A stretch of DNA of 6,753 nucleotides from assembly GCA_030431085.1 (NCBI GenBank), contig JAUIJW010000129.1, forward strand, positions 1-6,753, in the 5' to 3' direction. The stretch is from Bacteroidia bacterium. Lineage in GTDB: Bacteria; Bacteroidota; Bacteroidia; Flavobacteriales; Flavobacteriaceae. The notes under the pieces are model-generated. The model did no database searches and was not told the origin of the DNA. It was given only the letters and a program-made list of their open reading frames with translations. A program made the position numbers and the translations under genes. Positions 5,796 through 6,753 of this stretch are shown piece after piece (the stretch's first letter is position 1; every line of letters starts with the position of its first letter).

Positions 5796-6753
5796 TTATT
5801 GAATTTCGATGTTAACATAAAAATCTTCCCAGGCCCACCAAAGTGCAAAATAATTTATCGGAGAACTGAGTCGGTCATTCACTCTAGGTCCTTCAACGCA
5901 AACACCAAATACATTCCAATAATTATTGTTAGAATCTTTTAATACTACAGGAAACCTATCTATCACTGGCATGTAGCTCACAGTAGGGGTATCATTAATG
6001 AAGGAAGTAATATAACCAATACTCGTATTACCAATGGTAATTATTTGCTGTCCAGAAACAGATAGCTTATATAGTGTATTGTTTTCTTTGAAATGCTTAT
6101 AACTATAAGTATATACATTATGATCTGAAGCGTTAAAATTGAATTGAATAATTCCATAAACTAAATCACCTTGATTAAAATCTACCTGTTTAGATTTAGG
6201 ATTAGTAGATTTGTTTACATTAGATTCGGCAAAAACTTTAGCTTCAGGAAAATAGTTTAAAACGGTTTTCCAAGTTGTTTCAATAGTATGCATTGTTTCT
6301 AGCTGAGATTCTGCATATTTGCCTTTTATGGATGTAGCTTTCATTTGAGACCAAAATGTATTGGTAGTTTCATCTATAGCTACTAAATTATCATAATGTA
6401 AATAACCAGAGGCCTTTAGTGTTAGTAATTCTTTTTTGAATAGTCTATTAAAACATAGGGTACTTTTGGTTTGTGGGCAATAAGTTACAGCGAATTGGGT
6501 ATCTCCAGATTGATCATTAATCGTTTCAAATTTACTTATAAATCTGTATGGATACACTCTCACCTCATTATTGATATAGACTATGGCAACTAGATCGTCT
6601 AGATTAATATTTTCAACATCTTTTGCGGCTACGAAATCAGGATTTAGAGATAAATCAAAAGGATTTAAAGAACCTGTAATAGTATTATCATCTACAATCC
6701 ATTGGGTTTCATTATCATTAATATCTAAGCCATTACTATTAGTAAGCTCATCA
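5796..6753 (-). CDS. DUF3179-family protein (N-terminus outside window)
   Basis: The minus-strand frame is open from the right edge of the window to the TAA at 5796-5798, about 318 residues. The GTG at 6561-6563 is internal, because DUF3179-like sequence continues upstream of it (SLNPDFVAAKD, then LDDLVAIVYINNEVRVYPY). Family landmarks in order: the Asn-Pro-Asp-Phe-Val-Ala-Ala block; RVYPYRFISKFETIND; VTYCPQTKSTLCF (equivalent to the CPLC region of many members); TFWSQMKATSIKGKYAESQLE; TTWKTVLNYFPEAKVF; and the aromatic C-terminus FALWWAWEDFYVN. The stretch before the domain is acidic and rich in Asn and Asp. In many homologues this region follows a signal peptide or lipobox, but none can be checked here. 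The biochemical function of DUF3179 is not known to me, and none is assigned. The gene is convergent with atpC and shares a terminator with it, so it belongs to a separate transcription unit. Confidence 0.85.
   Translation of the reverse strand, partial: DELTNSNGLDINDNETQWIVDDNTITGSLNPFDLSLNPDFVAAKDVENINLDDLVAIVYINNEVRVYPYRFISKFETINDQSGDTQFAVTYCPQTKSTLCFNRLFKKELLTLKASGYLHYDNLVAIDETTNTFWSQMKATSIKGKYAESQLETMHTIETTWKTVLNYFPEAKVFAESNVNKSTNPKSKQVDFNQGDLVYGIIQFNFNASDHNVYTYSYKHFKENNTLYKLSVSGQQIITIGNTSIGYITSFINDTPTVSYMPVIDRFPVVLKDSNNNYWNVFGVCVEGPRVNDRLSSPINYFALWWAWEDFYVNIEIQ

Noticed and set aside
6561..6563. GTG as the start of the minus-strand DUF3179 gene
   Set aside because: Conserved family sequence continues upstream without a stop to the window edge, so this Val is internal.
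1..6753. CRISPR arrays, tRNA or rRNA genes, insertion sequences, attachment sites
   Set aside because: No spaced direct repeats, cloverleaf, rRNA, transposase or terminal inverted repeat signals were seen in the intergenic regions, which hold only terminators and promoter-like motifs.

Overview
The window looks like a chromosomal piece from a member of the Bacteroidota, most likely a Flavobacteriaceae-type bacterium. The base composition is AT-rich and the protein families are flavobacterial in style. The F1 genes atpD and atpC stand alone as a pair, as is usual in this phylum. The epsilon subunit is the short form, most starts lack a Shine-Dalgarno sequence, and a perfect TAnnTTTG promoter element lies upstream of atpD. 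The assignment rests on pattern recognition, not on a database search.

Layout, left to right. (1) The 3' end of a plus-strand SGNH/GDSL-type hydrolase gene (1-824) enters from outside the window and ends at a strong intrinsic terminator (844-884). (2) A tight two-gene unit follows (923-3649). It encodes a di-heme cytochrome c peroxidase/MauG-family lipoprotein and, 3 bases later, a membrane-anchored or exported right-handed parallel beta-helix protein fused to a C-terminal mono-heme cytochrome c domain. A second intrinsic terminator (3685-3719) closes it. (3) A 231-base intergenic region carries that terminator, one good and one speculative promoter, and a long leader in front of atpD. (4) atpD (3881-5392) and atpC (5413-5691) encode the beta and epsilon subunits of F1Fo ATP synthase. 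(5) A hairpin with an A-tract before it and a T-tract after it (5713-5745) separates atpC from a convergent minus-strand gene (5796-6753). That gene encodes a DUF3179-family protein whose N-terminus lies beyond the window edge.

How the genes work together: atpD and atpC form the catalytic and coupling part of one enzyme whose remaining subunits must be encoded elsewhere. The peroxidase and the beta-helix/cytochrome protein are almost certainly co-transcribed and both act outside the cytoplasm. Together they carry three predicted c-type hemes (two CxxCH in the peroxidase, one in the fusion protein), so electron exchange between them is a reasonable hypothesis, but the substrate is unknown. The hydrolase and the DUF3179 protein are in separate transcription units with no evident functional link. 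The most interesting part of the window is the peroxidase plus beta-helix/cytochrome pair. The remainder is ordinary core-genome content.
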